DNA of 64,000 nucleotides, taken from contig CANLGL010000020.1 of assembly GCA_947490345.1 (NCBI GenBank), forward strand, positions 18,360-82,359. The letters run 5' to 3'. The translations under genes and the position numbers were made by a program. Positions within the stretch are counted from its first letter, which is position 1; the number at the start of each line of letters is the position of its first letter. Positions 1 through 13,494 of the stretch are shown here, piece after piece. Below the pieces are notes generated by a model, which did no database searches, had not been told where the DNA came from, and was given only the letters and a program-made list of their open reading frames with translations. The DNA is from Deltaproteobacteria bacterium (GTDB taxonomy: Bacteria > Myxococcota_A > UBA796 > SXON01).

Positions 1-66
1 GATGGTGGCGGCTTCGTTGAGGGCCGGCATCATCACCAGGAGGCGCAGCGGACGAGGAGAGTTCAA
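1..66 (-). CDS. family 2 glycosyltransferase, N-terminal fragment (runs off left edge)
   Basis: Only the first 22 codons lie in the window, read on the minus strand from a TTG at 66. They give MNSPRPLRLLVMMPALNEAA followed by T-I. The hydrophobic strand followed by P-A-L-N-E matches the start of the nucleotide-binding fold of family 2 (GT-A) glycosyltransferases, which transfer sugars from NDP- or polyprenyl-sugars during polysaccharide or glycolipid assembly. The gene diverges from a UDP-sugar dehydrogenase, which fits a polysaccharide locus continuing to the left. The ATG codons at the two adjacent Met positions are alternative starts but would remove part of the first strand. The rest of the protein cannot be seen, so the exact family is inferred. 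Confidence 0.55.
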   Translation of the reverse strand, partial: MNSPRPLRLLVMMPALNEAATI

Positions 67-145
67 GGCCGAGCCCCGGGAAGGCGCCGGGAGCTAACAC
101 GCGGAGAGTGGATCAGGTTAGCCCGCGCGAGCTTTGGAGCCGCTG

Positions 146-1465
146 ATGCCCTTGTCCGCCCTCACCGCCCGCCTCGCCGGCCCGCGCCCCACCGTGGTCG
201 TCGTGGGGCTCGGCTACGTCGGATTGCCGCTGTGCGTGGAGCTCGCCGAGTCGGGTGCCGAAGTGCTCGGGCTCGATGTGCACGCCGGGTTGTGCGCCCA
301 GCTCAACGCGGGGCGGTCGCACGTGGGGGACATCTCCGATCAGCAGCTTCGCACCGCGCTCGAAGCGGGTTTTGTGGCCGGGATCGATGCCTCCGTCGTC
401 GCGCGGGCGGACGCGGTGGTGATTTGCGTCCCGACTCCACTGCGGCGCACCAAGGACCCCGACATCTCCTACATCGTCGCCGCCGGTCAGGCGGTCGCGG
501 CACACGCCCGCGCAGGGCAGCTCATCGTCCTGGAGAGCACCACCTACCCTGGCACCACCGAGGAGGTCCTGGTCCCGATGCTGGAGGAGCGAGGGCTGGT
601 GGTGGGGAAGGATGTCGCCGTGGCCTTCTCACCCGAGCGTGTGGACCCCGGGAACCCCACCTACGGCATCCGGAACACGCCCAAGGTGGTTGGCGGCATG
701 ACGCCGGCGTGCTCGGCGGCCGCTGCCGCGCTCTACCACCGCTGCTGCGACACGGTTCACCTGGTGTCGACGCCGGCCACGGCCGAGACGGTCAAGCTGC
801 TCGAGAACACCTTCCGCATGGTCAACATCGCGATGGTCAACGAGTTCGCGCTCATCTGCCGACAGCTCGGTCTCGACGTGTGGGAGGTCATCGATGCGGC
901 CGCGACCAAGCCCTTCGGCTTCATGCCCTTCCGTCCGGGTCCCGGGCTCGGCGGGCACTGCATCCCCATCGACCCGCACTACCTGGCCTGGAAGCTGCGC
1001 GCGCACAACTTCACCGCGCGTTTCGTCGAGCTGGCAGACGCCATCAACTGCAAGATGCCGGAACACGTGGTCGAGGTCCTCGCCGACGTGCTCAACGACG
1101 CGGCGCTACCGCTGCGCGGCAGTAAGGTGCTGGTGCTCGGCGTCGCCTACAAGGCCAACATCTCCGACATGCGCGAGTCGCCGGCGCTGGAGGTGATCAC
1201 CCACCTGCAGAAGAAGCACGCCCTCGTCGACTACAACGACCCCTACGTGGCCACGTTGCAGGTCGGAGATCATGAGCTTCGCAGCGTCGAACTCAGCGCC
1301 GAAGCCCTCAGTGGCTATCAGGCGGTCGTGGTGGTGACCGATCACAAGGCCTACGACTGGGACTTCGTGCTCCGCCACAGCGTGCGCATCGTCGATGGCC
1401 GCAATGCGACGTTGGCGGCGAGGAAGCGTGCGCCGGAGCTGGCAGGGAAAGTGCGCGCGATTTGA
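146..1465 (+). CDS. UDP-N-acetyl-hexosamine 6-dehydrogenase (UDP-glucose/GDP-mannose dehydrogenase family, WbpA-like)
   Basis: A 439-residue cytoplasmic enzyme predicted to oxidise the C6 hydroxyl of a UDP-sugar to a carboxylate in two NAD+-dependent steps, supplying uronic acids for surface polysaccharide. The Rossmann motif GLGYVGLP is at residues 21-28. The catalytic Cys is Cys272 in GPGLGGHCIPIDPHY, a form typical of WbpA/WecC-type UDP-HexNAc dehydrogenases rather than UDP-glucose dehydrogenases. The C-terminal UDP-binding domain includes VLGVAYKANISDMRESPA. The ATG at 146 is preferred over the in-frame TTG at 134 because GGAG at 136-139 then sits 6 nt upstream as a ribosome binding site. 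The neighbouring glycosyltransferase start and GH135-like lipoprotein support a polysaccharide role. The exact substrate is not resolved. Confidence 0.9.
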   Translation: MPLSALTARLAGPRPTVVVVGLGYVGLPLCVELAESGAEVLGLDVHAGLCAQLNAGRSHVGDISDQQLRTALEAGFVAGIDASVVARADAVVICVPTPLRRTKDPDISYIVAAGQAVAAHARAGQLIVLESTTYPGTTEEVLVPMLEERGLVVGKDVAVAFSPERVDPGNPTYGIRNTPKVVGGMTPACSAAAAALYHRCCDTVHLVSTPATAETVKLLENTFRMVNIAMVNEFALICRQLGLDVWEVIDAAATKPFGFMPFRPGPGLGGHCIPIDPHYLAWKLRAHNFTARFVELADAINCKMPEHVVEVLADVLNDAALPLRGSKVLVLGVAYKANISDMRESPALEVITHLQKKHALVDYNDPYVATLQVGDHELRSVELSAEALSGYQAVVVVTDHKAYDWDFVLRHSVRIVDGRNATLAARKRAPELAGKVRAI

Positions 1466-1471
1466 GGGTAG

Positions 1472-2299
1472 TCAATTCGCCTCCACCGCCGCCACCTCCG
1501 CATCCCAATACGTCGGCGTCTGCAGCCAAGGATTCGGGAGCTTACTGTCAGTGGCGTACACGAAGCCGACGCCTTGGGCCACGACCGCGGCGAGCGTCTC
1601 GCCGAGGTACTGCGAGGGGACTTCGTAGCTGAGGTAGGCAAAGCGCTCGGGCGGGTAGTCGGCCATCCAGGATGCGGCCGCCCACTCGAGCAGCTGGTGG
1701 CGGGGACCCTCCGCGACGACGAGCACATCGGCCGCGGTGAGGTACTCGGCGCACGTGATCACGCCAGGGTTGTAGACGATCCAGGCGTCGTGACCCAACA
1801 GTGAATCGACGGTGCCGGCGCGGCTGGCGTAGAACGAGGCCCACGTCGCACAGTCCGGAGCCACCTCGTCGAAGAAGATGCCGTCCACACCGTACCAGTC
1901 CACATAGCGGCCGATCTCGGTGTCCACCTGACCCGCGGTCTTGTCGCCGTACGTTGTCGCGACATAGCCGATGACGATCGCACGCTGAGCTTGCGCCTCG
2001 ACAACCGCGGTGACGTAGGCCGCATCGACGACGCCGCCGGGACCGCTGTTGGGATTGATGATCACAAAGCCGCCGGTCGCCGCCGCGCCGGCCACGAACC
2101 GAGGCCAGTCTTCGCTGCTGGGATGGGCGTAGCTGGGGACGCCCAGGCGTAGGCCGAGGTCTTCGAGCTGACCGGTGTCCGCGGTGTCGCCGGTGTCCAG
2201 AGCCGTGTCGCCGCCGGTGTCTTCAGGAGCGGTGTCGGCCGGCTCTGCGGACTCGCCGGAGGGTGCGGCGGTGCAGGCCAGGTGAAGGGCGAGGAGCAT
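1472..2299 (-). CDS. spherulation-specific family 4 (GH135-like) lipoprotein
   Basis: A 275-residue predicted lipoprotein. MLLALHLAC carries a lipobox, followed by an acidic linker rich in Asp/Thr/Glu/Pro up to about residue 43. The folded domain begins at GVPSYAHPSSEDWPRF and continues with FVIINPNSGPG and DGIFFDEVAPDC, the pattern of the spherulin-4 family. Fungal members (Sph3) are GH135 glycoside hydrolases acting on galactosaminogalactan. The DE pair in FFDE lies where the acidic catalytic residues of such TIM barrels are expected. The ATG at 2299 is chosen because the ten upstream codons would bury the signal peptide. The gene is convergent with the UDP-sugar dehydrogenase and downstream of valS. 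A role in trimming or degrading a GalN-containing exopolysaccharide is inference. Confidence 0.75.
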   Translation of the reverse strand: MLLALHLACTAAPSGESAEPADTAPEDTGGDTALDTGDTADTGQLEDLGLRLGVPSYAHPSSEDWPRFVAGAAATGGFVIINPNSGPGGVVDAAYVTAVVEAQAQRAIVIGYVATTYGDKTAGQVDTEIGRYVDWYGVDGIFFDEVAPDCATWASFYASRAGTVDSLLGHDAWIVYNPGVITCAEYLTAADVLVVAEGPRHQLLEWAAASWMADYPPERFAYLSYEVPSQYLGETLAAVVAQGVGFVYATDSKLPNPWLQTPTYWDAEVAAVEAN

Positions 2300-2325
2300 G
2301 GCCCGAGCATAGCCGCCCCGCGGCG

Positions 2326-4938
<2,613 letters not shown>

Positions 4939-4960
4939 GCATGCCTCTCTATCATGCCAA

Positions 4961-5100
4961 GGGGAAGGGGCCTGCGGCCCCTTTCCCCTACCGTGCCATT
5001 CCCTCCGGCCTCCACCTTCGGTTTCCGGCCTGCGGCGCCCAGCGCGCTCAATAGCGCGCTGGGACGTGGCGCTCTCCCCATCCCGCCCAGCCGCAGAACC
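4961..5100. repeat. structured dispersed repeat, copy 1
   Basis: This roughly 140-bp element fills much of the gap between valS and the pseudo-receiver gene. Hairpin 1 is GGGGAAGGGGCC (4961-4972), loop TGC, then GGCCCCTTTCCCC (4976-4988). The flank CCCCTACCG follows. A second hairpin has 11-bp arms at 5038-5048 and 5053-5063 with loop CAAT. The block is alignable end to end with 15519-15656, including the shared stretch TTCCCTCCGGCCTCCA and the shared CCCAGCCGCAGA. Relative to valS, this copy as described is antisense. Confidence 0.8.
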
Positions 5101-5168
5101 GCCTACGGCGCCGTCCGCTCGCCGGTTTCATCGCTCCGTGAGCCGGCGGCGCCCATGGCCGCCGCGTT

Positions 5169-5927
5169 TCAGCCGTCGCCGCGCTCGATCTCCGCCATCC
5201 GCTGGCGCACGACCTGCCTGACAATCGCCGGCAACTCCTCGCGCAGCGCGTCCTCCACCGCGACCTCCACCATTTCGCGGAACGCCGGGGAGCTGCTCAT
5301 CGCCTTGTTCAGGACCGCCTCGACCACCTGCGGCAGCACCGCAAGAATCGCGCGCTCCATGGCAGGGCCGACGACGCTGGGATCCACCGCGACGGGAGGA
5401 AGCGCGCGCCAATCGCGGGGCAAGAAGCTGGCAAGGCGCTCGTCCCCAACCGAGGCGAGCGCCTCGAAGGCGAGAGTGGCAGGCTCAGGCGAGGGAGCAT
5501 CGACCTCGACCTCCGTGAGGGGTTCGAGCGTCAAACCGGCATCGAGCACGTCATCCTCGCCCGTCAGGGGGCCGAGCGCCGCCTCGAGTTGGCGGCGCAC
5601 GGCGTCCACGGTGAACGGCCGGGAAAGGCGGACGGCGCCGACCTCCGCTGCCCGCTCCGCGTTGAACACGTCAAATCCGCCCGAGACCAGAATCACCGCC
5701 GCGGCAGGGTGCTGGCCGCGAACGTGGCGTGCAAAGTCGTAGGCATTCCCGCGAGGAAGATTGATCGCCGCGAGCACCGCCACCACAACATCGTGCTTGA
5801 GGACCTCTTCGGCCTCCGCCGCGTCCCGAACGGCGCGCACCGTGAAGCGCGTGCCCGCCAGGGCGTGTGACACCCGCTCGGCCGTCTGCACAACGGTATC
5901 CACCACGAGGACCACAGAGCCGGACAT
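5169..5927 (-). CDS. response-regulator-like protein with degenerate receiver domain
   Basis: 252 residues, cytoplasmic. Residues 5-115 have the receiver (REC) pattern: VVLVVD, then VAVLAAINLPRG, then VILVSGGFD and LSRPF. The key phosphorylation site is missing: the Asp expected before INLP is Ala54, the acidic pair after the first strand is reduced to Asp10, and the conserved Lys of the KP motif is Arg103. Ser82 of the switch position is kept. After an acidic linker (about 120-160) the last 90 residues are predicted helices (AILAVLPQVVEAVLNKAM, then VVRQRMAEIERGD) with no HTH or enzymatic domain recognised. It probably acts as a phosphorylation-independent protein-interaction module. The partner is unknown. 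Confidence 0.7.
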   Translation of the reverse strand: MSGSVVLVVDTVVQTAERVSHALAGTRFTVRAVRDAAEAEEVLKHDVVVAVLAAINLPRGNAYDFARHVRGQHPAAAVILVSGGFDVFNAERAAEVGAVRLSRPFTVDAVRRQLEAALGPLTGEDDVLDAGLTLEPLTEVEVDAPSPEPATLAFEALASVGDERLASFLPRDWRALPPVAVDPSVVGPAMERAILAVLPQVVEAVLNKAMSSSPAFREMVEVAVEDALREELPAIVRQVVRQRMAEIERGDG

Positions 5928-5941
5928 ACGCCGCAGTTATC

Positions 5942-6760
5942 CTAGTTGACGACGGCGGCGTGGATGACGCGCGTTACCACTTCAATCTTCTGACCGTCCT
6001 CGGTCGTCAGGGTGTCGGCGTTCTGTACGGTCACGTAAAGGTTGGTGACGTCAGGCTCGATCGCCGTGTTCATCAGGCCCCAGACGTCCTCGTCGATGGA
6101 ATATGCAGTGTTTCCACCGGTGTTACAGGTGACCGAATCCACCAGTTCGCCGCCCGACTCGGCCCGGATCTGCACCCACGCGTCCTGCCAGCCCTCGCTG
6201 GTCCAGCTGACGTCGACGGACTGCCCGAAAACCAGCCCGGTGGCCTCGTCGTAGTCGCTGATCTCCACCTCGTCGAAGGTGCCTGCCTTCGGCGTGCGGG
6301 CGCCGGAGAAAACCCCGGCCGCGGTGATTTCCGTTCCCTCGCCGATCAGGTCGTCTGCGTACGCGCAGTTCTCCACCGAGCCGAAGACGTCGTCGTAGTA
6401 GAAGCCATCTGACTTCAACTGCAACGCGCCGCTGGAGTCGCCATTGGCCCAGGACGGGCTGTCGCCGTCGGGAATGTCCGTGCCGCCGCTCCCGGCGTCG
6501 CTGGGGAACATGTCGAGTCCCGCGGTACAACCGGTGGCGGGGAGCTTGCGGGTGACGAGGTCGTCGGGGGCGTACTCCAACGCCACTTCGTAGCTGAAGA
6601 CGCCGTCATAGTAGGTGATGTCGGTCTCCGTCCGCTCCTCACACTGCCAGGTGTAGACGTCGGCGTACAAGCGCGCGTCATCGTCACCGCCCTGGCCAAG
6701 CGCAATCTTGTAGGGGTCGCACGCGGCAAGCGCCAGGAGCATCGGGGTCAAGTTCTTCAT
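5942..6760 (-). CDS. hypothetical lipoprotein
   Basis: 272 residues. MKNLTPMLLALAAC gives a clear lipoprotein signal with the modified Cys followed by Asp, which may act as an inner-membrane retention signal if Lol rules apply. The mature part is acidic and Gly/Ser/Thr-rich, with aromatic-alternating segments such as VDVSWTSEGWQDAWVQIR, suggesting a beta-sandwich. No family is recognised. The ATG at 6760 is preferred to the in-frame TTG two codons upstream. The gene follows divergently from the tRNA-Leu gene and precedes the pseudo-receiver gene in the same direction with a 14-bp gap, so the two may be co-transcribed. Confidence 0.7.
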   Translation of the reverse strand: MKNLTPMLLALAACDPYKIALGQGGDDDARLYADVYTWQCEERTETDITYYDGVFSYEVALEYAPDDLVTRKLPATGCTAGLDMFPSDAGSGGTDIPDGDSPSWANGDSSGALQLKSDGFYYDDVFGSVENCAYADDLIGEGTEITAAGVFSGARTPKAGTFDEVEISDYDEATGLVFGQSVDVSWTSEGWQDAWVQIRAESGGELVDSVTCNTGGNTAYSIDEDVWGLMNTAIEPDVTNLYVTVQNADTLTTEDGQKIEVVTRVIHAAVVN

Positions 6761-6798
6761 CGACAAAGTCTCCGTCTTGTCTATCGTAGCCGGGCAGG

Positions 6799-6826
6799 TT
6801 GCCAGAGCGAGGGCGGGGTGTAAAAC
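6799..6826 (+). promoter_or_regulatory. probable sigma-70 promoter of tRNA-Leu
   Basis: A -35-like TTGCCA (6799-6804) and -10-like TAAAAC (6821-6826) are separated by 16 bp. Transcription would start near 6833, about 13 nt before the mature tRNA 5' end. The short leader fits a tRNA promoter. This is pattern matching to the general bacterial consensus only. Confidence 0.45.
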
Positions 6827-6845
6827 GATGGTCCAGCTTAGCCCG

Positions 6846-6931
6846 GGGGGCGTGGCGGAATGGCAGACGCAGGGGATTCAAAATCCCCCGAGTGTATACT
6901 CTTGTGGGTTCAACTCCCACCGCCCCCACCA
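6846..6931 (+). tRNA. tRNA-Leu (anticodon CAA)
   Basis: The cloverleaf can be drawn by eye. Acceptor arms are GGGGGCG (6846-6852) and CGCCCCC (6921-6927), the discriminator is A and CCA is encoded (6929-6931). The anticodon stem GGGGA/TCCCC encloses the 7-nt loop TTCAAAA with anticodon CAA, reading UUG leucine codons. The long variable arm (CGAGTGTATACTCTT) is as expected for a class II tRNA. The T arm is GTGGG-TTCAACT-CCCAC. Confidence 0.97.
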
Positions 6932-6954
6932 CCGTTCGCAACGAGGTTCTCCGC

Positions 6955-7146
6955 ATGTTCAAGTTGGATCCGGAGAGCGCCGCTGCGATCATTGCCGAAG
7001 AGGCTGCGCTCGCGACGCTGCGCCAGTATCCAGTCGAAACGGTGCTGGCCGCGATCGAGGACACCGACAACATCGCCGATGAGGAGGGCGCCTTCAACGC
7101 GCTGATGGAGGCGATGTACTCGCTGCGACCGGTCGGGTACCTCTAG
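6955..7146 (+). CDS. small hypothetical protein
   Basis: 63 residues beginning MFKLDPESAAAIIAEEAALA, acidic and predicted helical throughout, with a hydrophobic C-terminus (SLRPVGYL). It starts 23 bp after the tRNA-Leu gene on the same strand and has typical high-GC third positions, so it is probably translated. The ATG at 6955 follows a weak purine stretch (acgaggt). No family is recognised; a cytoplasmic all-helical protein is all that can be said. It may be co-transcribed with the tRNA. Confidence 0.55.
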   Translation: MFKLDPESAAAIIAEEAALATLRQYPVETVLAAIEDTDNIADEEGAFNALMEAMYSLRPVGYL

Positions 7147-7151
7147 CAATC

Positions 7152-7169
7152 CCACCGTGCGCGCGGTGG
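7152..7169 (+). terminator. hairpin after the small ORF, possible terminator
   Basis: CCACCG (7152-7157) and CGGTGG (7164-7169) form a 6-bp GC stem just after the stop codon of the 63-residue ORF. There is no T-run behind it, so it could equally be an incidental GC palindrome. Confidence 0.25.
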
Positions 7170-7220
7170 CCCCGGAAACGACGGTGAGCTAGACGAGGGC
7201 CCGATCCCCGAGGCCGCCAC

Positions 7221-7715
7221 ATGCTCACCGTCTACCTGTTGACCAACCTCATCGCCTGCAGCGAGCCGCCGCCGCCGCCCCCTCCCCCGGCGCCGCCGAA
7301 GGCCGTCGAGCCGCCGCCGCCCCCCCCCGTGGCCGCGCCGGCACCGACCGGGCCCTACACCCCCGATCCGTTGGCGCAAACGGCGTATGACGCCGCGAAG
7401 GCCGCGGGCGCCGACGCCAAGACCAATCCCAAGGTCGCTGATGCCGCGGTCCTCGCCGCCGGAAAGGTCCAGTACGAAAAGTGTCAAACCTGCCACGGCG
7501 CCACCGGCGCCGGCGATGGCATCGCTGGGGCGGCACTTCCCCAGAAGCCCGCGCAATTCACCTGGGACGAGCGCTGGGCCGCGACGTCAGCGGGCACCAA
7601 ACACTGGATCGTCCAAAATGGCATCGCTGCAACGTCCATGGCCCCGCTCGGGCTCACCGACGACCAGGCCTGGGAGGTACTGACCTATATCGAAGCCGAG
7701 CTTCGCAAGAAGTAG
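7221..7715 (+). CDS. monohaem c-type cytochrome lipoprotein
   Basis: 164 residues. The signal MLTVYLLTNLIAC ends in a lipobox Cys. A flexible linker of two polyproline tracts (about residues 17-45) follows, then a class I cytochrome c domain with haem motif CQTCH at residues 88-92. A Met in ATSMAPLGLT is the likely sixth haem ligand and the C-terminal helix (AWEVLTYIEAELRKK) is typical. The protein would be tethered to a membrane facing the periplasm. It lies 124 bp upstream of the actA-F operon, so it may carry electrons away from alternative complex III to a terminal oxidase encoded elsewhere. That partnership is inferred from position only. Confidence 0.85.
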   Translation: MLTVYLLTNLIACSEPPPPPPPPAPPKAVEPPPPPPVAAPAPTGPYTPDPLAQTAYDAAKAAGADAKTNPKVADAAVLAAGKVQYEKCQTCHGATGAGDGIAGAALPQKPAQFTWDERWAATSAGTKHWIVQNGIAATSMAPLGLTDDQAWEVLTYIEAELRKK

Positions 7716-7842
7716 GCGAGTGAGCGGCCTCGGCGAAAACCCCTCGCCGGCGCCGGTCCGCACCCTTGTGTGACCGGCCCCACCGCATTAGGGTGGCGCG
7801 CCTCTCTCCCCCCCCCCTACCGGCCAGAAGGCTGGAGGCATG

Positions 7843-8493
7843 ATGCGACAGCTCACCCGAGCCACCCTGGCATTTGCGCTCACGATGGGCGTGGGTATCG
7901 GGTTGGCGGCGGCGAACGCGGCCGAGACCGCGTCGGACGAAGAGACCTTCACCATCGGGATGAAGAACCTCCTGCCCCCCGCGCTCTTTGATGACAACCT
8001 CGTCGTGACGGTCGGTGATCCGCAGGCGGAAGCGAAGCCGCAGCCCATCGCCTTCACCCACGAACGCCACGTCACGACGCTCGGCATGGACTGCAACTAC
8101 TGCCACAGCAATGCGCGCAAGGGCGTCCACGCCGGAGTGCCCGCCACCAGCGTATGCATGGGCTGCCACGCGCTCATCGACACCACCGACCGTCCTGAGC
8201 TGGTCAAGCTCAAGGACTACTGGGACAAGGGTGCGGTGATCCCCTGGGAAAAGGTGCACGACCTTCCCGACTACGTGTACTTCTCCCACAAACGCCACGT
8301 GATTGCCGGCCTGGATTGCCAGGAATGTCACGGGCAGGTGCAGGACATGACGGTCAACCAGCGGGTTTCCTCGCTGAAGATGGGTTGGTGCCTGGACTGC
8401 CACGCGCAGCATCCGAGCATCGACGAAAACTACGGAACCAAGGCAGAACTTCGGCGCGCTGAGCTGAAGGACTGCTGGACCTGCCACAAGTAG
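7843..8493 (+). CDS. actA: alternative complex III subunit ActA, pentahaem cytochrome c
   Basis: 216 residues with an N-terminal signal/anchor helix (LAFALTMGVGIGLAAANA). Five CxxCH sites are visible, CNYCH, CMGCH, CQECH, CLDCH and CWTCH, matching the pentahaem ActA subunit of alternative complex III (MFIcc). It passes electrons from the ActB iron-sulfur clusters to soluble acceptors in the periplasm. The second of two adjacent ATGs is chosen because GGAGG at 7834-7838 is then spaced 4 nt away. It is the first gene of a six-gene operon and actB begins 11 bp after its stop. The 120-bp leader upstream contains several GC hairpins and a polypyrimidine tract. Confidence 0.92.
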   Translation: MRQLTRATLAFALTMGVGIGLAAANAAETASDEETFTIGMKNLLPPALFDDNLVVTVGDPQAEAKPQPIAFTHERHVTTLGMDCNYCHSNARKGVHAGVPATSVCMGCHALIDTTDRPELVKLKDYWDKGAVIPWEKVHDLPDYVYFSHKRHVIAGLDCQECHGQVQDMTVNQRVSSLKMGWCLDCHAQHPSIDENYGTKAELRRAELKDCWTCHK

Positions 8494-8504
8494 CGGGAGC
8501 CACG

Positions 8505-11629
<3,125 letters not shown>

Positions 11630-11630
<1 letters not shown>

Positions 11631-12961
11631 TGTCAGACAAGCTCACCTACTCCCAGGTCAACCGCGATGTGATGCGGCCCCTGTTCAATGCCACCTCGTT
11701 GTGGTGGGGTTTCATGGCCATCGTCGGCCTGGGGCTGGCCTACGGCGCCGTCTGCTGGGGCATCCAGTTGGTGTGGGGGCTCGGCGTCGCCGGGTACCAC
11801 CCCCCGGTTTTCTGGGGCGTGTACATCACGACCTTCGTCTTCTGGGTCGGCATCGGCCACGCTGGGACGCTGATCAGCGCGATCCTCTTCTTGACGCGAA
11901 GCCGCTGGCGCACCGGCATCTACCGGGCGGCAGAGGCGATGACCATCTTCGCCGTCATGACCGCCGCGCTCTTCCCGGCGATTCACGTCGGTCGGGCGTG
12001 GCAGGCCTACTGGCTTTTCCCGTACCCCAATCAGCGTCAGCTCTGGCAGAACTTCAAGTCGCCGCTGATGTGGGACGTCTTCGCGATCAGCACGTACTTC
12101 ACCGTGTCGACGGTCTTCTTCCTCATTGGTCTCGTCCCTGACATCGCCGCGGTCCGCGACAACACCCGCGGCTGGACCCGCAGGCTCTACGCCGCGATGG
12201 CGCTGGGCTGGCGCGGCACCGACAGGCAGTGGCACCACTACATGGCCGCGTACGGCTTCTTCGCCGCGCTCGCCACGCCCCTGGTGCTCTCCGTGCACAG
12301 CGTCGTGTCCTGGGACTTCGCCATGGCGAACACCCCCGGCTGGCACAGCACGATCTTCCCGCCCTACTTCGTTGCCGGCGCCATCTACTCGGGCTGCGCG
12401 ATGGTCATCACCTTGATGTTGCCGCTGACCAAGTTCTTCAAGCTTGAGGCGTACATCCACATCTGGCACTTCGAGCACCTCGCCAAGTTGTGCATGTTCA
12501 CCGGCGGCATTCTGACCTATGCCTACGGCACGGAGTACTTCGTCGCCTGGTACTCGGACAACCCCTACGAATGGGGCGTCTTCGTCGACCGCGTGGTCGG
12601 CAAGTACTGGTGGGTCTTCTGGATCATGTTCATGTGCAACTGCGTCCTGCCGCTGGTGTGGTGGTTCAAGAAGGTCCGCACCTCGTTCATGGGCCTCTTC
12701 GTGGTGAGCCTGATCATCAACGTCGGCATGTGGTTCGAGCGTTTCAACATCATCGCCAGCTCGTTGGCGCACAGCTTCGATCCGGCCGCGTGGGTGTACT
12801 ACACCCCCACGTACATCGAGATTGGCATCCTCATCTTCTCGTTCGCGTGGTTCCTCCTCTGGTTCCTCTTGTTCGTCAAGATCATGCCCAGCGTCGCGAT
12901 CGCCGAGGTCAAAGAGACGCTTCGTCCGCCGCTCAAGTCTGAAGGGGTCGCCGCCAAATGA
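11630..12961 (+). CDS. actC: alternative complex III subunit ActC, NrfD-like quinol-binding membrane protein
   Basis: A 443-residue polytopic membrane protein of the NrfD/PsrC family with about ten predicted helices. ActC carries the periplasm-facing menaquinol/ubiquinol oxidation site next to the ActB clusters. Recognisable segments include GIGHAGTLISAILFLTR and FEHLAKLCMFTGGILTYAYG, typical for ActC. Start and stop codons are interlocked with both neighbours (TGATG with actB, ATGA with actD), so the operon is translationally coupled. ActC and ActF in this cluster are homologous to each other. Confidence 0.93.
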
Positions 12962-13494
12962 GCACCGCCGCAGCCACCACCGCCGCCGACGTGGCCGTCA
13001 AGGCCGTCTACAAGCAGCTGGATTGCCTCTTGCAGGCAATCCACGACCTGCAGGCCGCCGGCTTCACCGACTTCCAGGTCATGAGCCCCTTCCCCCGGCA
13101 CGAGATCGAGGACCTGATGTACAAGGGCGAGCCGAGCCCCATTCGCTGGATGACGCTGGCGGGCGGCATCACCGGCGGCACCATGATCTTCACCCTGGCT
13201 TCGCTCACCCACGCGAACTGGCCGATGATCATCCCCGGCGGCAAGCCGCTGATCTCCATCCCGCCCTTCCTGGTCATCACCTTCGAAGGGACGATCCTCT
13301 GGGCGTCGATGATGACCCTGTTTGGACTGCTCATCCACTGCGGGCTGCCGGCCACCAACCTGCACCCCGCCATCGAGGACCCCCGCTTCACCAACGACTG
13401 CTTCGGCATCGTGTTCACGAGCACCGGCGGGCAGACCGCCAAGATCCTGCACATCCTCGAACACTCCGGCGCCATCGAGGTCTCCAATGGTTGA
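12958..13494 (+). CDS. actD: alternative complex III subunit ActD (DUF3341)
   Basis: 178 residues of the DUF3341 family, the ActD subunit. The N-terminal ~60 residues are a cytoplasmic alpha/beta domain (LQAAGFTDFQVMSPFPRHEI). Two predicted transmembrane helices follow (around WMTLAGGITGGTMIFTLASL and GTILWASMMTLFGLLIHCG), and the C-terminal tail ends HILEHSGAIEV. It is a structural membrane subunit with no cofactors known. It overlaps actC by 4 bp and actE by 8 bp. Confidence 0.92.
   Translation: MSTAAATTAADVAVKAVYKQLDCLLQAIHDLQAAGFTDFQVMSPFPRHEIEDLMYKGEPSPIRWMTLAGGITGGTMIFTLASLTHANWPMIIPGGKPLISIPPFLVITFEGTILWASMMTLFGLLIHCGLPATNLHPAIEDPRFTNDCFGIVFTSTGGQTAKILHILEHSGAIEVSNG

Noticed and set aside
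7796-7830. Polypyrimidine and CCCCTACCGG upstream of actA as another repeat copy
   Set aside because: Shares only the CCCCTACCGG flank and a C-run. The stem and second hairpin of the repeat are absent, so this may be chance in a C-rich leader.
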